Shown here: piece after piece, positions 11,750 to 22,474 of the stretch | Layout of the letters: the number at the start of each line of letters is the position of its first letter | How positions within the stretch are numbered: the stretch's first letter is position 1 | Assembly: GCF_019175385.1 (NCBI RefSeq) | Contig: NC_083338.1 | Location: 93,641,777 to 93,705,776 of the forward strand | Reading direction: 5' to 3' | Source of the DNA: Lycium barbarum | Lineage: Eukaryota > Streptophyta > Magnoliopsida > Solanales > Solanaceae | Length of the DNA: 64,000 nucleotides | Made by a program: the position numbers and the translations under genes | The notes under the pieces: model-generated | The model's input: the letters and a program-made list of their open reading frames with translations, nothing else | Told to the model about the DNA's origin: nothing | The model's database searches: none

Positions 11750-13183
11750 TGTCACGCCCCGAACCATGGCCTGGGCGTAACACGGCACTCGGTGCCTGAC
11801 AGCATGTGACCGAGCGAACCACATGGCTTGTTGAACCATCATGAGGCATACATGAGCGAAAATATAACATGAAGTGCATGATGAGATTTTATAAAATATA
11901 GTAAGTCATAATATTAAACATAAATACTTGATTAAATCATGAATGCGGACAATATCATAAGTGAGCCAAACCGGCTAACCAACTTTGGAAGTCTAACATG
12001 ACACTTGTCTTGTCTGTGAAACCTCTAACATGAGTCTGAAAAACACGTAACATACTTGCTGGGACAAGGCCCCCAGCATACCTTTAGATGCAAAACTGGA
12101 TAAAGAAAGATAATTCCTAAACCCCGAATGAGATGGGGCTCACCAATAAGCTGGTACATGGAGATCCTAATGAGCAGAGGCATCGTCCTGTAAATTCGTA
12201 CCTGCTTCGTGAAATGCAGGCCCCCGGGAAATAAAAGGGGACGTCAGCACATTGAAAGTACTGATATGTAAAGCAACTGAAAGAAATAACATGAGACATG
12301 GAATAACATGATAAGAACTGAAACTGAAAACCTGGACATGAACATGAGCATAGGCATGGGTATATATATATATATATATAACATAAGTAAAACATGATAA
12401 GTAGGGAGAGCATTTCATAAACCGACAACATGATATCACCACGTGGATACGTGGAGTCTGGTACCTCGCCGGACGAGCAGAGCCCCTATACCTTGCCAGG
12501 GTATAAGGTGGTAACGTGCCTGATGGATCCATTCAGTGTGAAATTAAGGAATCGTCCTAACTGGGCGGAGCGATCCTTGTCCTACGATGGCTACGTAGTT
12601 TTAGGCTATCTGAGCCTTCTCGGTAATTCGTGCAACTCCCAAAAACATGAACATGATATAATTGGCTAAAAAGCCCATGATTTTCGTGAATTAACTTGTA
12701 CTTGGCTTGTAATCATAATTTCACGAAATAACTTGTAAACATGGTTTCATGAAATAACTTGTATTTAGCATGTATGTATCTTGTATCATAGCATGAAAAT
12801 AATTATATAATATAGTTGCATGAAAACTTGTCGACATGTAGGATATTCATGAAATAATCATTCTTAGTTAAAAACATGCATGCAAGAACCCATGGAATAC
12901 AAGATATGGGTTTTCATGGATTACGGACTGATTCTCAATAATCATATGGAGTTATTAAGAACACAATGATAGAATAATAGCAATTCATACATAATATAAT
13001 CGTGGACATATAATCATGGACATGGACCTAGGGTTATCATGAGCATGGTATAGAAACCCTAATTTTCATAAGGATTCATACTTTATGGATTAAGAGGCGT
13101 GCGGAAGAACAATGATGTTCCCACACGTAGATAGCAACCCTACATACCTAGTAATGTTCCAAACTTGAATCAAGGACTTTAAC
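11750..13183 (-). repeat. 3' LTR of the minus-strand chromovirus, distal part
   Basis: It is collinear with the 56437 end of the other LTR, both starting (plus strand) TGTCAC. It contains a short AT run (about 12360-12380) and two copies of a 29-bp tandem repeat (12716-12769). It breaks at 13183 where the array begins. The five bases TTAAC (13179-13183) are duplicated at 50525-50529. Confidence 0.9.
13179..13183. repeat. Target site duplication TTAAC, left copy
   Basis: TTAAC recurs at 50525-50529. The uninterrupted target is seen in the sister LTR near 57909, where the sequence reads straight through GGACTTTAACTTTGAAG. Confidence 0.92.
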
Positions 13184-13529
13184 TGTTACACCTCGGAAAA
13201 TCCTCCGTTGGTACGCAAGTGAATGAGCTAGTGAGGAGTACGAGTATACGATATGTTCATGAGTAAGAAATGACGTTTAATGACCCTAAGAGAGATTTCA
13301 AAGGCATCCGATGTAAGACGAGAAAGTTGGCTAAGATAAGGCAAAGTATTTGATAAGTATAGGAAAGGAAATGAGAGTAATGAGTAAATGAGAACTTAAT
13401 GATGTCTTGGAGAAGTGTGATAACGTCCCTTATATTGTAATTGAAGTGTTGAACAAGTGTTAAGAAGGTTCCATAAGGATTGGAGATCAAACGAGACGAC
13501 GAAACGGACTTCGGAACCCCTGCGACTGG

Positions 13530-13708
13530 CCGTATAATTTATACGGCCAAACATACTAGCCGTATAATTTATACGGTCCGTATGTTTGGGACCTTATAAC
13601 CAACCCAGCAAGGCCTAACTTTCTGGACCAATTGTACGACCAAACATACGGCCCGTACAATTTATACGGACCGTATGTTGGTCCGTATATTTGGTCGGGA
13701 CAGTTTTG
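13530..13708. repeat. Palindrome cluster upstream of the LTR TATA box
   Basis: Several TACGG and CCGTA half-sites are arranged as inverted repeats, for example CCGTATAATTTATACGG and TACGGACCGTA. The cluster sits 60-240 bp upstream of the TATA box at 13769, inside U3. Equivalent clusters occur in every other array LTR and, with different bases around the core, in the minus-strand element and the solo LTR. A role as a transcription-factor or silencing-factor binding array is inferred. Confidence 0.6.
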
Positions 13709-13768
13709 GCTCAATAAATGAAAGGGGCCAAGTTACATTTCATTTCATTTCTCTTCACACCCCTTCTC

Positions 13769-13775
13769 TATAAAA
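13769..13775 (+). promoter_or_regulatory. LTR A TATA box
   Basis: TATAAAA in a C/T-rich setting, repeated at 20324-20330 in LTR B. In LTRs C and F the same site reads CTAAAA, so the promoter is probably lost there. Transcription would start shortly downstream and define the U3/R border. Confidence 0.6.
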
Positions 13776-14617
13776 CATCTCTCTACATATATTCCACAAG
13801 ATTTCAAGGATATTTGGTGATCAACAACATTAAACAAGTGAATCAAGAGTAAGAAAACCATCAAAAATCATCCAAGGTCAAGAAATCCCTATGGAGATAA
13901 ACTAGGATTTTGTTCAAAGTGGAGTATTATCAACTAAGGCTCACTCCTACAACATCTAAGGTAAGACTCACGATATTTATATGTTTTTTAAGATATTGGA
14001 GAGTTGAAATACATGGATTGTAGAATAATATGGTAAAATGGGTCATGAATGTCGAATAGTGTCCTTTTGAGAAATAGTTTGAATTGAATCATGATCGTTG
14101 TTGTGTTGTGACATGAATGGGTTATAAATGACGTTAAGGCTATCGTAATGATATTGTGAATGTATTGTTGATGTTTGGAAGTTGAATTACGTTATGGAGG
14201 AATGTCGTACAAATAAAGGAAATACTGTCCGATTTTCTCTAGCCTTAGTCACATATGCTAGCCATCGATTCTAATGATAATATGACTTTAATGAAGGTAG
14301 AAACGCTAGCATTGGAGGAGAACGCGCAAGTGTAGAGTAGTGCGACGGAAAGGTATGTAAGGCTAACCCTTATTTCATAAGGCATGGTTCTTTGGCCAAA
14401 CATCTAAATCCTCTATACGAGTATGTTGTCTTCAAATGATTGACCTTCCGAGCTTGTAAGCTCACGATTCTTGATACGCTATGATTGTACTACATTCCTC
14501 GCACGACGAGTAGGCCTATTAAGATAGATGAGATGATAATAACGATGATGATCATAATAATGATGTTAAAAGTAAAGATGCTTATGAGCTATTATGTGTA
14601 TATATATGGCTATTATG

Positions 14618-14800
14618 GAACCCCGACCTTATGTAGCCGGGTAAGATATGTAAATAAGTATGTATATGATTACGTAACGCGCACACACCTCTGCAGAAGG
14701 TACGGATAACCCTGACGCCTTGGTAGGGCCAGGTATGAAAAACCTTGAGCCTTGGTTGACCAAGTATGTATGAAACACCGATCCTACGCGGTCGGGTATG
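14618..14800 (+). repeat. Four hairpin-like modules in LTR A
   Basis: Four related modules of about 25-29 bp each run from ACC(C) to GG(G)TA(T)G and are internally self-complementary. The third holds CTTGG-TTGG-CCAAG or its variant, and the fourth has ACCGA...TCGG arms. They correspond in position and style to the GAGTCCC...GGGCCGGG modules of the element at 271-9990. Confidence 0.5.
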
Positions 14801-15096
14801 CTATGAAATTGCTATGTATATGATATGATTATGTATATGATATGAATACGAATGTGATATGACTATGTGTATGCATGTGGATAAGGGCATGTATACGAAT
14901 ACGAGCACAAATATGGTATGGGTACTATTATGGAATATGGATGATGATGTATGTACACATATACGTATGAGAAATGGAAAGTTCCTATGAAAGGCAAGTA
15001 AGTGCATATGACAACAATATTACTATCTCCCACCCTATGCGATTCTTGTGTTGCCAATTATGCTTCTATGTCGATATTGATCATGCTTTACACACT

Positions 15097-15136
15097 CAGT
15101 ACATTCTTCGTACTGACGTCCTTTTGTTTGTGGACG
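15097..15136 (+). other. Conserved double hairpin in LTR A
   Basis: CAGTAC (15097-15102) pairs with GTACTG (15110-15115) over a 7-nt loop. CGTCC (15117-15121) pairs with GGACG (15132-15136). In the element at 271-9990 the second stem is CCCCG/CGGGG instead, so pairing is kept while the bases differ. Confidence 0.55.
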
Positions 15137-15606
15137 CTGCGTCATGCCCGCAGGTGCACAGGGAGACAGGCTTGACTCATAGCTGCTTTTCTCAGAGAAT
15201 TCATAGCAGAGCTCCATTTCATTCGGGGCCATAGCTTTTGGGTACTTAATTCTTTTGTGTACATAATTATGGGCATAGCGGGGTCCTGTCCCGCTTATGT
15301 GATATGATATACTCTTCTTAGAGGCTCGTAGTCACGTGTATATGGTTTGACATGTCTGGCCTTGTCGGCCTATATTTTGTATATCTTTTGGTAGCCTGGT
15401 CGGCTTATGTACATTTGATGTGGCATAAATGTCAATGATGATTTAAGGGTAATGTCGTCCAATGGGACTAGTGTGATTGATGAATAGAAATGTATGTTAA
15501 ATTATGTGGCTCGCCTAGATGTAAGTATAAAAGTGAGTTAAGGGGTGCCCGGGGTGGGCAAGCACCGGGTGCTCGTCGCGGCCCTCTAGACGGGTCGTGA
15601 CAAAAG

Positions 15607-15618
15607 GGGTATCAGATC
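15607..15618 (+). other. Primer binding site, unit A (decayed)
   Basis: GGGTATCAGATC lies at the position of TGGTATCAGAGC in the other units, with two changes. It follows directly after LTR A. Confidence 0.75.
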
Positions 15619-15812
15619 AATTCATTCCTAGGGTGTGTCTACGAGTCGTGTCTAGTAGAGACTTGGTTATGGGTGTGTTGCGCGCCACAGTTATAAACAA
15701 GAAGCTGCGGACATTTTAGGAATGATTGACCTTCTTTCTTCGTAAGAATCGTGCGATAGAGCTAAGATATAAGAAATTCTTGTTCATTAATCGTGTGTTG
15801 TGTATTTCAGAG

Positions 15813-17170
15813 ATGCCCAAAAAGAGAAAGGATACAGCATCCCAAAAGGGCAAGGCGGTGGCAGAAAAGCGGGCTGAAAGAGCACCGCCACTAATAGTAG
15901 AGGAAAGTGAGTCCCAGAGTGTGGCTCAATCTCAGTCCTCCCAGACAGTGCCTATTACTGAGGAGCGTGAGGGAGCTCAGCCCTAGCTCCAGCACCTCCA
16001 GCTCCTCCACCAGATGCTTCAGGCCAAGATGTGAAAGAGGCCATTAATTTGCTGACTCAATTGGTTGCGGCCCAGACTCAGAGGCAAAGTTCAGGGCAAG
16101 GAGATAGGGTTGTTAGTGCAAGGGCCCGTGACTTCATTACTTTAAACCCTCCGGAATTCTTTGGGTCAAAGCCGGAGGAGGATCCTCAAGATTTCATAGA
16201 TGGTATGTTGAGGACGCTTCGACTGATACATGCTTTGGACACCGAGTCGGTGGAGCTAGCGTCATATAGATTGAGAGATATCTCGATCCAATGGTACACG
16301 GTTTGGATGGCTTCATGGGGAGCCAATGCACCTCCCCCGGTATGGCAAGAGTTTGTTAATTCTTTTCTCCATCATTATATACCTCCAGAAGTTCGGCGAG
16401 CTAGGGCCGATAAATTCTTAAATTTGAGGCAGGGTAGCATGAGTGCTCTAGAGTACAGTCTCCGCTTCAACTACTTGGCTAGGTATGCTTCAGCCATGGT
16501 ACCGGATATGGGTGACCGGGTGAACCGATTTGTGAAGGGCCTAGGGCCACACCTGATGGATAGATGCTTGACTGTGTCCCTTCAGGACGGTATGGATATT
16601 GCATGCATTCAGGCACATGCTCAGAACTTAGAAGAAAGCCTACAGCAGCGGAGAAGTGAACGCGAGCAGGATAGGGGTCATAGCAAGAGGGCTAGATCTT
16701 CAGGCCCGATGAGTGAGTCAAGAGGCGGACACAGGCAGCAGTTCCCTAGATATTCAGGCTATTCTATGACCAGTACACCTCCATGGTTTTCAGGCTAGAG
16801 CCTTGATAGATCTTATCGTTCAGGGCCGAGTCCGAGTTATTCAGGACCTCAGTTCAGAGATGATTCAGGCCAGTCAAGGCCACCTGTACCACGATGTTCC
16901 CAGTGTGGGAAGTTACATTGGGGTCGATGCCGATTGGGTTCAGATGTTTGCTATTCGTGTGGTCGACCAGGACATGTCATGCGTGATTGCCCCTCAGTAC
17001 ATGGTAGAGGTAGGACCAAGCCATCAAAGTCGGTAGCCGGATCTTCAGCATCGGTACGCCCTACGGGGCCAGGTTCACATGCGCCAGTCGGCCATGGTAG
17101 AGGTAGAGGGAGAGCCCCCAGTTCTGGCGGTCCTCAGCACCGTATTTATGCTTTGGCTGGACACCCGTGG
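15813..17170 (+). pseudogene. gag: Gag of unit A (broken)
   Basis: Gag forms the particle that packages the element's RNA. The start is the ATG at 15813 (MPKKRK), just after an acceptor-like TGTATTTCAG. A one-base deletion near 15970 (shared with units B and C) shifts the frame. The main gag domain, including the WYTVWMAS and VWQEF motifs, then reads from about 16031 to 16798, where CAG has become TAG. The nucleocapsid zinc knuckle CYSCGRPGHVMRDC (CX2CX4HX4C) is intact near 16949-16990. A lysine/arginine-rich N-terminus and a glycine/arginine-rich tail follow family style. It is not functional because of the frameshift and stop. Confidence 0.85.
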
Positions 17171-19541
17171 GTGAATCGATAATAGCTAGCCGAGTATATA
17201 GAAATTGTGTGATTGTGATTTGTGATTGTCGTACTATGATTTACTTGCATGAGTTAGAAATGGTGGATTTTGATGTTATTATGGGAATGGATTGGTTGGC
17301 TTCTTGTTATGCCAATGTTGATTGCCGAATGAAATTGGTTCGTTTCAAATTTTCGGGATAACCAGTCTTAGAATGGAAAGGGAATACGGCGTCACCAAAA
17401 GGTAGGTTTATTTCCTACCTAAAGGCAAGGAAAATGATCACAAAAGGTTGTATTTATCATCTAGTTCGGGTTCAAGATGTAGAAGCTGAATCGCCGACTC
17501 TTCAGTCAGTTCCCGTAGTAAATGAATTTCCGGATGTGTTCCCGGAAGAGCTTCCAGGCCTTCCTCCCGAGCGGGAGATTGATTTTGCCATCGATGTGTT
17601 GCCAGGCACTAAGCCCATATCCATTCCTCCTTATAGAATGGCTCCCGCATAATTGAAAGAGTTAAAGGAGCAATTGAAGGACTTGCTTGATAAAGGCTTC
17701 ATTAGGCCTAGTTCATCCCCGTGGGGAGCACCCGTACTGTTCGTCCGAAAGAAAAATGGATCCTTGAGAATGTGCATTGACTATCGGCAATTGAATAAGG
17801 TGACGATTAAGAATAAATATCCTCTCCCGAGGAGTGATGACGTATTTGATCAATTGCAAGGTGCCAAATGGTTTTCAAAGATTGATTTGAGGTCCGGGTA
17901 TCATCAAGTGAGGGTTAGGGAGAAAGATATCCCTAAGACAGCCTTCAGAACAAGATATGGTCATTTTGAATTCCGGGAATGTCATTTGGCCTAACTAATG
18001 CGCCAGCAGTATTTATGGATTTGATGAATAATATGTTCAGACCCTTCCTGGATTTATTTGTGATCGTGTTTATCGACGACATCTTGGTGTATTGTAGATC
18101 TGAGGCAGAACATGCGGATCATTTGCGTACTGTCCTTGGAGTCCTTCGAACTCGAGAGTTATTTGCAAAGTTTTCCAAATGTGAGTTTTGGTTGAATTCG
18201 GTGGCATGTTTAGGGCATATTGTTGCAGCCGACGGTATTCGAGTGGATAGTCAAAAGATTGAGGCCGTGAAGACTTGGCCAAGGCCCACAACTCCTACGG
18301 AGGTTCGTAGCTTTCTGGGCTTAGCAGGTTATTACAGGAGGTTCGTTCAAGGGTTTTCTTCTATTTCTGCACCACTCACAAAGTTGACCCAGAAATCGGC
18401 AAAGTTTCAATGGACAGATGCTTGTGAACACAGTTTCCAAGAGTTAAAGGGTAGATTAACTTCCGCCCCAGTCTTGACACTTCCAGAGGGATTGGAAGGA
18501 TATGTCGTTTATTGCGATACTTCAGGTGTTTGTGGATAGACTCACAACGTCAGCTCATTTCTTACCGGCCAGAACGACCTATGTGGCAGAAGATTATGCG
18601 AGGCTTTACCTTAAAGAGATAGTGAGAATCATGGAGTTTCAGTATCTATTATCTCCGATACAGGGACTCAGTTTACGGCTAAGTTTTGGAAGTCTTTCCA
18701 AGAGGGTTTAGGAACCCAAGTGCGCCTCAGCACGGCATTTCACCCACAGACTGAAAGGCAAGCAGAACGCACCATCCAGACACTTGAAGATATGTTACGG
18801 GCATGTATGATAGATTTTGGAGGAAACTGGGATGACCATTTGCCACTCATTGAATTTGCTTACAACAATTGCTACCATTCTAGTATTCAAATGGCACCGT
18901 ATGAAGCTTTATATGGGCGAAAGTGTAGATCCCCTATTGGGTGGTTCGAAACGGGAGAAACTAAATTGATAGGGCCAGACTTGGTCCAGCAAGCTATAGA
19001 GAAGGTCAAGCTCATACAAGATCGGTTGTTAGCCGCCCAAAGTCGTAAAAAGTCCTATGCGAATAATCGTCGAAGAGACTTGGAGTTCAAAGTGAAAGAT
19101 TAGGTATTCTTGAAAGTGTCACCTATGAAAGGTGTAATGAGATTTGGAAAGAAGGGGAAGCTTAGTCCCCGGTACATTGGGCCATATGAGATTGTGCGCA
19201 AAATAGGCGAAGTGGCCTATGAATTAGATCTACCTCTAGAACTGGAGTCAGTCCATCCAGTTTTCCATGTCTCGATGCTTCGAAAATGTGTAGGAGATCC
19301 TAATAAGATCGCGCCAATAAGTGACGTGCAAGTGGCATAGAAATTCACTTATGAAGAGGTACCCATTGCCATACTTGATAGGCAAGTACGGAGGCTTAGA
19401 AACAAAGAAGTAGCCTCAATGAAGGTTTTATGGAGAAGCAGTAAACGTGAGGAAATGACATGGGAAGCGGAAGAGAGTATGCGATCCAAGTAACCCCATT
19501 TATTTCAGCCCTTGGAAGAGGTCCAAGATGAGGCGTCATGA
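17171..19541 (+). pseudogene. pol: Pol of unit A (RNase H and protease site deleted)
   Basis: A deletion of about 168 bp relative to unit B at about 17162 removes the protease active site (the DPGST region). GAA has become TAA at 17358-17360 and again near 17650. RT is recognisable at about 17640-18480 ([20 protein letters not shown] and the FIDD catalytic motif), with a one-base deletion near 17978. A deletion of about 900 bp at about 18531 joins the start of RNase H to the integrase core, removing most of RNase H and the integrase zinc finger. The integrase core keeps HPQT...QAERTIQ, then has a TGG to TAG stop at 19101. The chromodomain region is readable to the TGA at 19541, after an in-frame TAG at 19338-19340. 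It is a dead copy. Confidence 0.85.
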
Positions 19542-19715
19542 TCATAAGGTATGTATGTTTTCCTTTTATGCTTTTGGGTCGTGTGTGGCCAAATTCTTAG
19601 GCTATTGTGTTATGGCCCTGTGAGGCATCGACATTATGGGTTGTTGTGACAGGAGGATAGTGCCATATTGTAGGGGAAACTCTGGTGAAATTTTTATAGA
19701 ATTCCCGAACACTTT

Positions 19716-19751
19716 AACATTCGGGGACGAATGTTCTTAAGGGGGGAAGAA
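19716..19751 (+). other. Pre-PPT hairpin and PPT, unit A
   Basis: AACATTCG / GGGA / CGAATGTT (19716-19735) is a perfect 8-bp stem with a GNRA-type loop. The purine tract AAGGGGGGAAGAA (19739-19751) follows and abuts LTR B. Confidence 0.85.
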
Positions 19752-22264
19752 TGTTACACCTCGGAAAATCCTCCGTTGGTACGCAAGTGAATGAGCTAGT
19801 GAGGAGTACGAGTATACGATATGTTCATGAGTAAGAAATGATGTTTAATGACCCTAAGAGATATTTCAAAGGCATCCGATGTAAGACGAGAAAGTTGGCT
19901 AAGATAAGGCAAAGTATTTGATAAGTATAGGAAAGGAAATGCGAGTAATGAGTTAACAAGAACTTAATGATTTCTTGGAGAAGTGTGATAACGTCCCTTA
20001 GATTGTTATTTAAGTGTTGAACAAGTGTTAATAAGGTTCCATAAGGATTGGAGATCAAACGAGACGACGAAACGGACTTCGGAACCCCTGCGAGTTATAC
20101 GGCTAAACATACTGGCCGTATAATTTATACGGTCCGTATGTTTGGGACCGTATAACCAACCCAGCAAGGACCAACTTTCTGGACCAATTGTACGACCAAA
20201 CATACGGCCCGTAAAATTTATACGGACCGTATGTTGGTCCGTATATTTGGTCAGGATAGTTTGGCTCAATAAATGAAAGGGGCCAAGTTACATTTCATTT
20301 CATTTCTCTTCACACCCCTTCTCTATAAAACATCTCTCTACATATATTCCCAAAGATTTCAAGGATTTGGTGATCAACAACATTAAACAAGTGAATCAAG
20401 AGTAAGAAAACCATCAAAAATCATCCAAGTTCAAGAAATCCCTATGGAGATAAACTAGGGTTTTGCTCAAAGTGGAGTATTATCGACTAAGGCTCACTCC
20501 TACAACATCTAAGGTAAGACTCATGATATTTATATGTTTTTTAAGATATTGGAGAGTTGAAATACATGGATTGTAGAAGAATATGGTAAAATGGGTCATG
20601 AATGTTGAATAGTGTCATTTTGAGAAATAGTTTGAATTGAATCATGATCGTTGTTGTGTTGTGACATGAATGGGTTATAAATGACATTAAGATCATGAAA
20701 TAGACATTGTATGTGAATGGACGAAATCATGTGTTATGATCTTGAATATGGATAATTGGGGATGAATTGAGGATATGGATAATGTAGATGATTAAAGGCT
20801 ATTGTAATGATATTGTGAATGTATTGTTGACGTTTGGAAGTTGAATTACATTATGGAGGAATGTCGTACAAATAAAGGAAATATTGTCCGATTTTCTCTA
20901 GCCTTAGTCACATATGCTAGCCATCGATTTTAATGATAGTATGACTTTAATGAAGGTAGAAACGCTAGCATTGGAGGAGAACGCGCAAGTGTAGAGTAGT
21001 GCGACGGAAAGGTATGTAAGGCTAACCCTTCATTCATAAGGCATGGTTCTTTGGCCAAACATCTAAATCCTCTATACGAGTATGTTGTCTTCAAATGATT
21101 GACCTTCCGAGCTTGTAAGCTCACGATTCTTGATACGCTATGATTGTACTACATTCCTCGCACGACGAGTAGGCCTATTAAGATAGATGAGATGATAATA
21201 ACGATGATGATCATAATAATGATGTTAAAAGTAAAGATGCTTATGAGGTATTATGTGTATATATATATATGGCTATTATGGAACCCCGAGCTTATGTAGC
21301 AAGGTAAGATATGTAAATAAGTATGTATATGATTACGTAAGGCGTGTACACCTCTGCAGATTTTATGGATAACCCTGACGCCTTGGTAGAGCCAGGTATG
21401 AAAAACCTTGAGCCTTGGTTGGCCATGTATGTATGAAACACCGATCCTACGCGGTCGGGTATGCTATGAAATTGCTATGTATATGATATGATTATGTATA
21501 TGATATGAATACGAATGTGATATGACTATGTGTATGAATGTGGATAAGGGCATGTATACGAATACGAGCACAAATATGGTACGGGTACTATTATGGAATA
21601 TGGATGATGATGTATTTACACAAATACGTATGAGAAATGGAAAGTTCCTATGAAAGGCAAGTAAGTGCATATGACGAAAATATTACTATCTCCCACCCTA
21701 TGCTATTCTTGTGTTTCCAATTATGCTTCTATGTCGATATTGATCATGCTTTACATACTCAGTACATTCTTCGTACTGACGTCCTTTTGTTTGTGGACGC
21801 TACGTCATGCCCGCAGGTGCACAAGGAGAAAGGCTTGACTCATAGCTGCTTTTTTCAGAGAATTCATAGCAGAGCTCCATTTCATTCGGAGCCATAGCTT
21901 TTGGGTACTTAATTCTTTTGTGTACATAATTATGGGCATAGCGGGGTCCTGTCCCGCTTATGTGATATGATATACTCTTCTTAGAGGCTCGTAGTCACGT
22001 GTACATGGTTAGACATGTCTGGCCTTGTCGGCCTATATTTTGTATATCTTTTGGTAGCCTTGTCGGCTTATGTACATTTGATGTGGCATAAATGTCAATG
22101 ATGATTTAACGGTAATGTCGTCCAATGGGACTAGTGTGTTGATGAATAGAAATGTATGTTAAGTAATGTGGCTCGCCTAGATGTAAGTATAAAAGTGAGT
22201 TAAGGGGTGCCCGGGGTGGGCTAGCACCGGGTGCTCGTCGCGGCTCTCTAGACGGGTCGTGAAA
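19752..22264 (+). repeat. LTR B (type 1)
   Basis: It is 2513 bp, starts TGTTACACCTCGG, and ends GTCGTGAAA where the others have GTCGTGACA, so the terminal CA has become AA. It is flanked by the unit A PPT and the unit B PBS with no host bases between. TATA box at 20324-20330. Confidence 0.92.
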
Positions 22265-22268
22265 AAAG

Positions 22269-22280
22269 TGGTATCAGAGC
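22269..22280 (+). other. Primer binding site, unit B
   Basis: TGGTATCAGAGC is an exact match to the plant initiator-Met PBS, four bases after LTR B. Confidence 0.92.
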
Positions 22281-22474
22281 AGTTCAGTCCTAGGGTGTGT
22301 CTACGAGCCGTGTCTAGTAGAGTCTTGGTTATGGGTGTGTTGCGGGCCACACTTATAAACAAGAAGCTGCGGACATTTTAGGAATGATTGACCTTCTTTC
22401 TTCATAAGAATCGTGCGATAGAGCTAAGATATAAAAAATTCTTGTTCCTTAATCGTGTGTTGTGTATTTCAAAG

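Larger units (their letters stand above)
13184..15602 (+). repeat. LTR A (type 1), left end of array
   Basis: It starts TGTTACACCTCGG and ends GTCGTGACA. It is 2419 bp; relative to LTR B it lacks about 94 bp near 14134, between short TTAA(G) matches. It contains a CCGTA/TACGG palindrome cluster (about 13530-13708), a TATA box (13769-13775), splice-donor-like sites (13961 and 14353), four ACC...GGTATG modules (about 14618-14800) and the double hairpin (15097-15136). Confidence 0.92.

Noticed and set aside
14801..15234. Small open frames of 68 and 86 codons that recur in LTRs A, B, C and F
   Set aside because: They recur because the LTRs are copies of one sequence. They lie in non-coding LTR, one on each strand, with indels and no recognisable motif.
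18070..18291. Antisense open frames opposite RT in units A, B and E
   Set aside because: They are shadows of the conserved RT frame; their conservation follows from the sense strand.
22269..22280. PBS sequences as possible tRNA genes
   Set aside because: They match only the 3' end complement of tRNA-Met; there is no cloverleaf around them.
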